From contig VBCJ01000165.1 of assembly GCA_005884335.1 (NCBI GenBank), forward strand, positions 1-6,741: 6,741 nucleotides of DNA, given 5' to 3'. A program made the translations under genes and the position numbers. Below, one piece after another: positions 6,713-6,741 of the stretch; the first letter of the stretch is position 1, and each line of letters begins with the position of its first letter. This stretch comes from Betaproteobacteria bacterium (GTDB lineage Bacteria > Pseudomonadota > Gammaproteobacteria > Burkholderiales > SG8-39). Below the pieces are notes generated by a model, which worked only from the letters and a program-made list of their open reading frames with translations, made no database searches and had not been told where the DNA came from.

Positions 6713-6741
6713 ATGTCATTGAACGACCCGCAATGGGGCAA
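6713..6741 (+). CDS. hflK: FtsH modulator subunit HflK, first nine codons, cut by window edge
   Basis: Only ATG and eight more codons fit before the right edge, reading MSLNDPQWG. HflK is an inner-membrane SPFH protein that forms a large cage with HflC around the FtsH protease and tunes its activity. The identity rests on position right after hflX, on the ribosome binding site AGGA, and on the start resembling the N-termini of betaproteobacterial HflK (MSLNDPQWG). Gene order hfq-hflX-hflK-hflC is widespread in proteobacteria. No domain can be seen in so short a piece, and the seven-base gap to hflX is the normal operon spacing. Confidence 0.82.

Overview
The window looks like core chromosome from a GC-rich betaproteobacterium (GC-rich by eye, not counted). 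This rests on three things: the form of the proteins (long-loop IspG, an 80-residue Hfq with an RKEH rim, short-tailed Der and HflX), the gene order, and codon choice strongly biased to G/C at third positions. Genus cannot be read from the sequence. All recognisable genes are on the + strand, no internal gene is broken, and nothing suggests a mobile element, phage, CRISPR array, RNA gene or recent transfer.

Layout, left to right: the 3' part of ispG (isoprenoid precursor synthesis, cut by the left edge); hisS (histidyl-tRNA synthetase); a yfgM-type membrane-anchored TPR protein; bamB (outer-membrane assembly lipoprotein); der (double GTPase of 50S ribosome assembly); an 88-base AT-richer gap that is the only good promoter region; hfq (RNA chaperone); hflX (ribosome-associated GTPase); and the first nine codons of hflK (FtsH modulator), cut by the right edge. 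hisS-yfgM overlap by ATGA and yfgM-bamB by TGATG, so these three are probably translationally coupled. der follows bamB by 16 bases and uses a TTG start.

The order joins two blocks that are separate in Escherichia coli: ispG-hisS-yfgM-bamB-der and hfq-hflX-hflK. The first mixes housekeeping metabolism and translation with envelope biogenesis; the second is RNA regulation, ribosome rescue and membrane proteolysis. The likely transcription plan is one long operon through der, then a second unit starting at the promoter before hfq.

No undescribed system is visible. Points that merit a second look are small and regulatory: a twice-repeated 8-mer three helical turns apart over the predicted hfq promoter, an A-rich tract next to the hfq ribosome binding site, a run of AT-rich and locally unusual codons late in hflX that contains -10-like hexamers, and the TTG start of der. 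The longest gene-free stretch is 88 bases.
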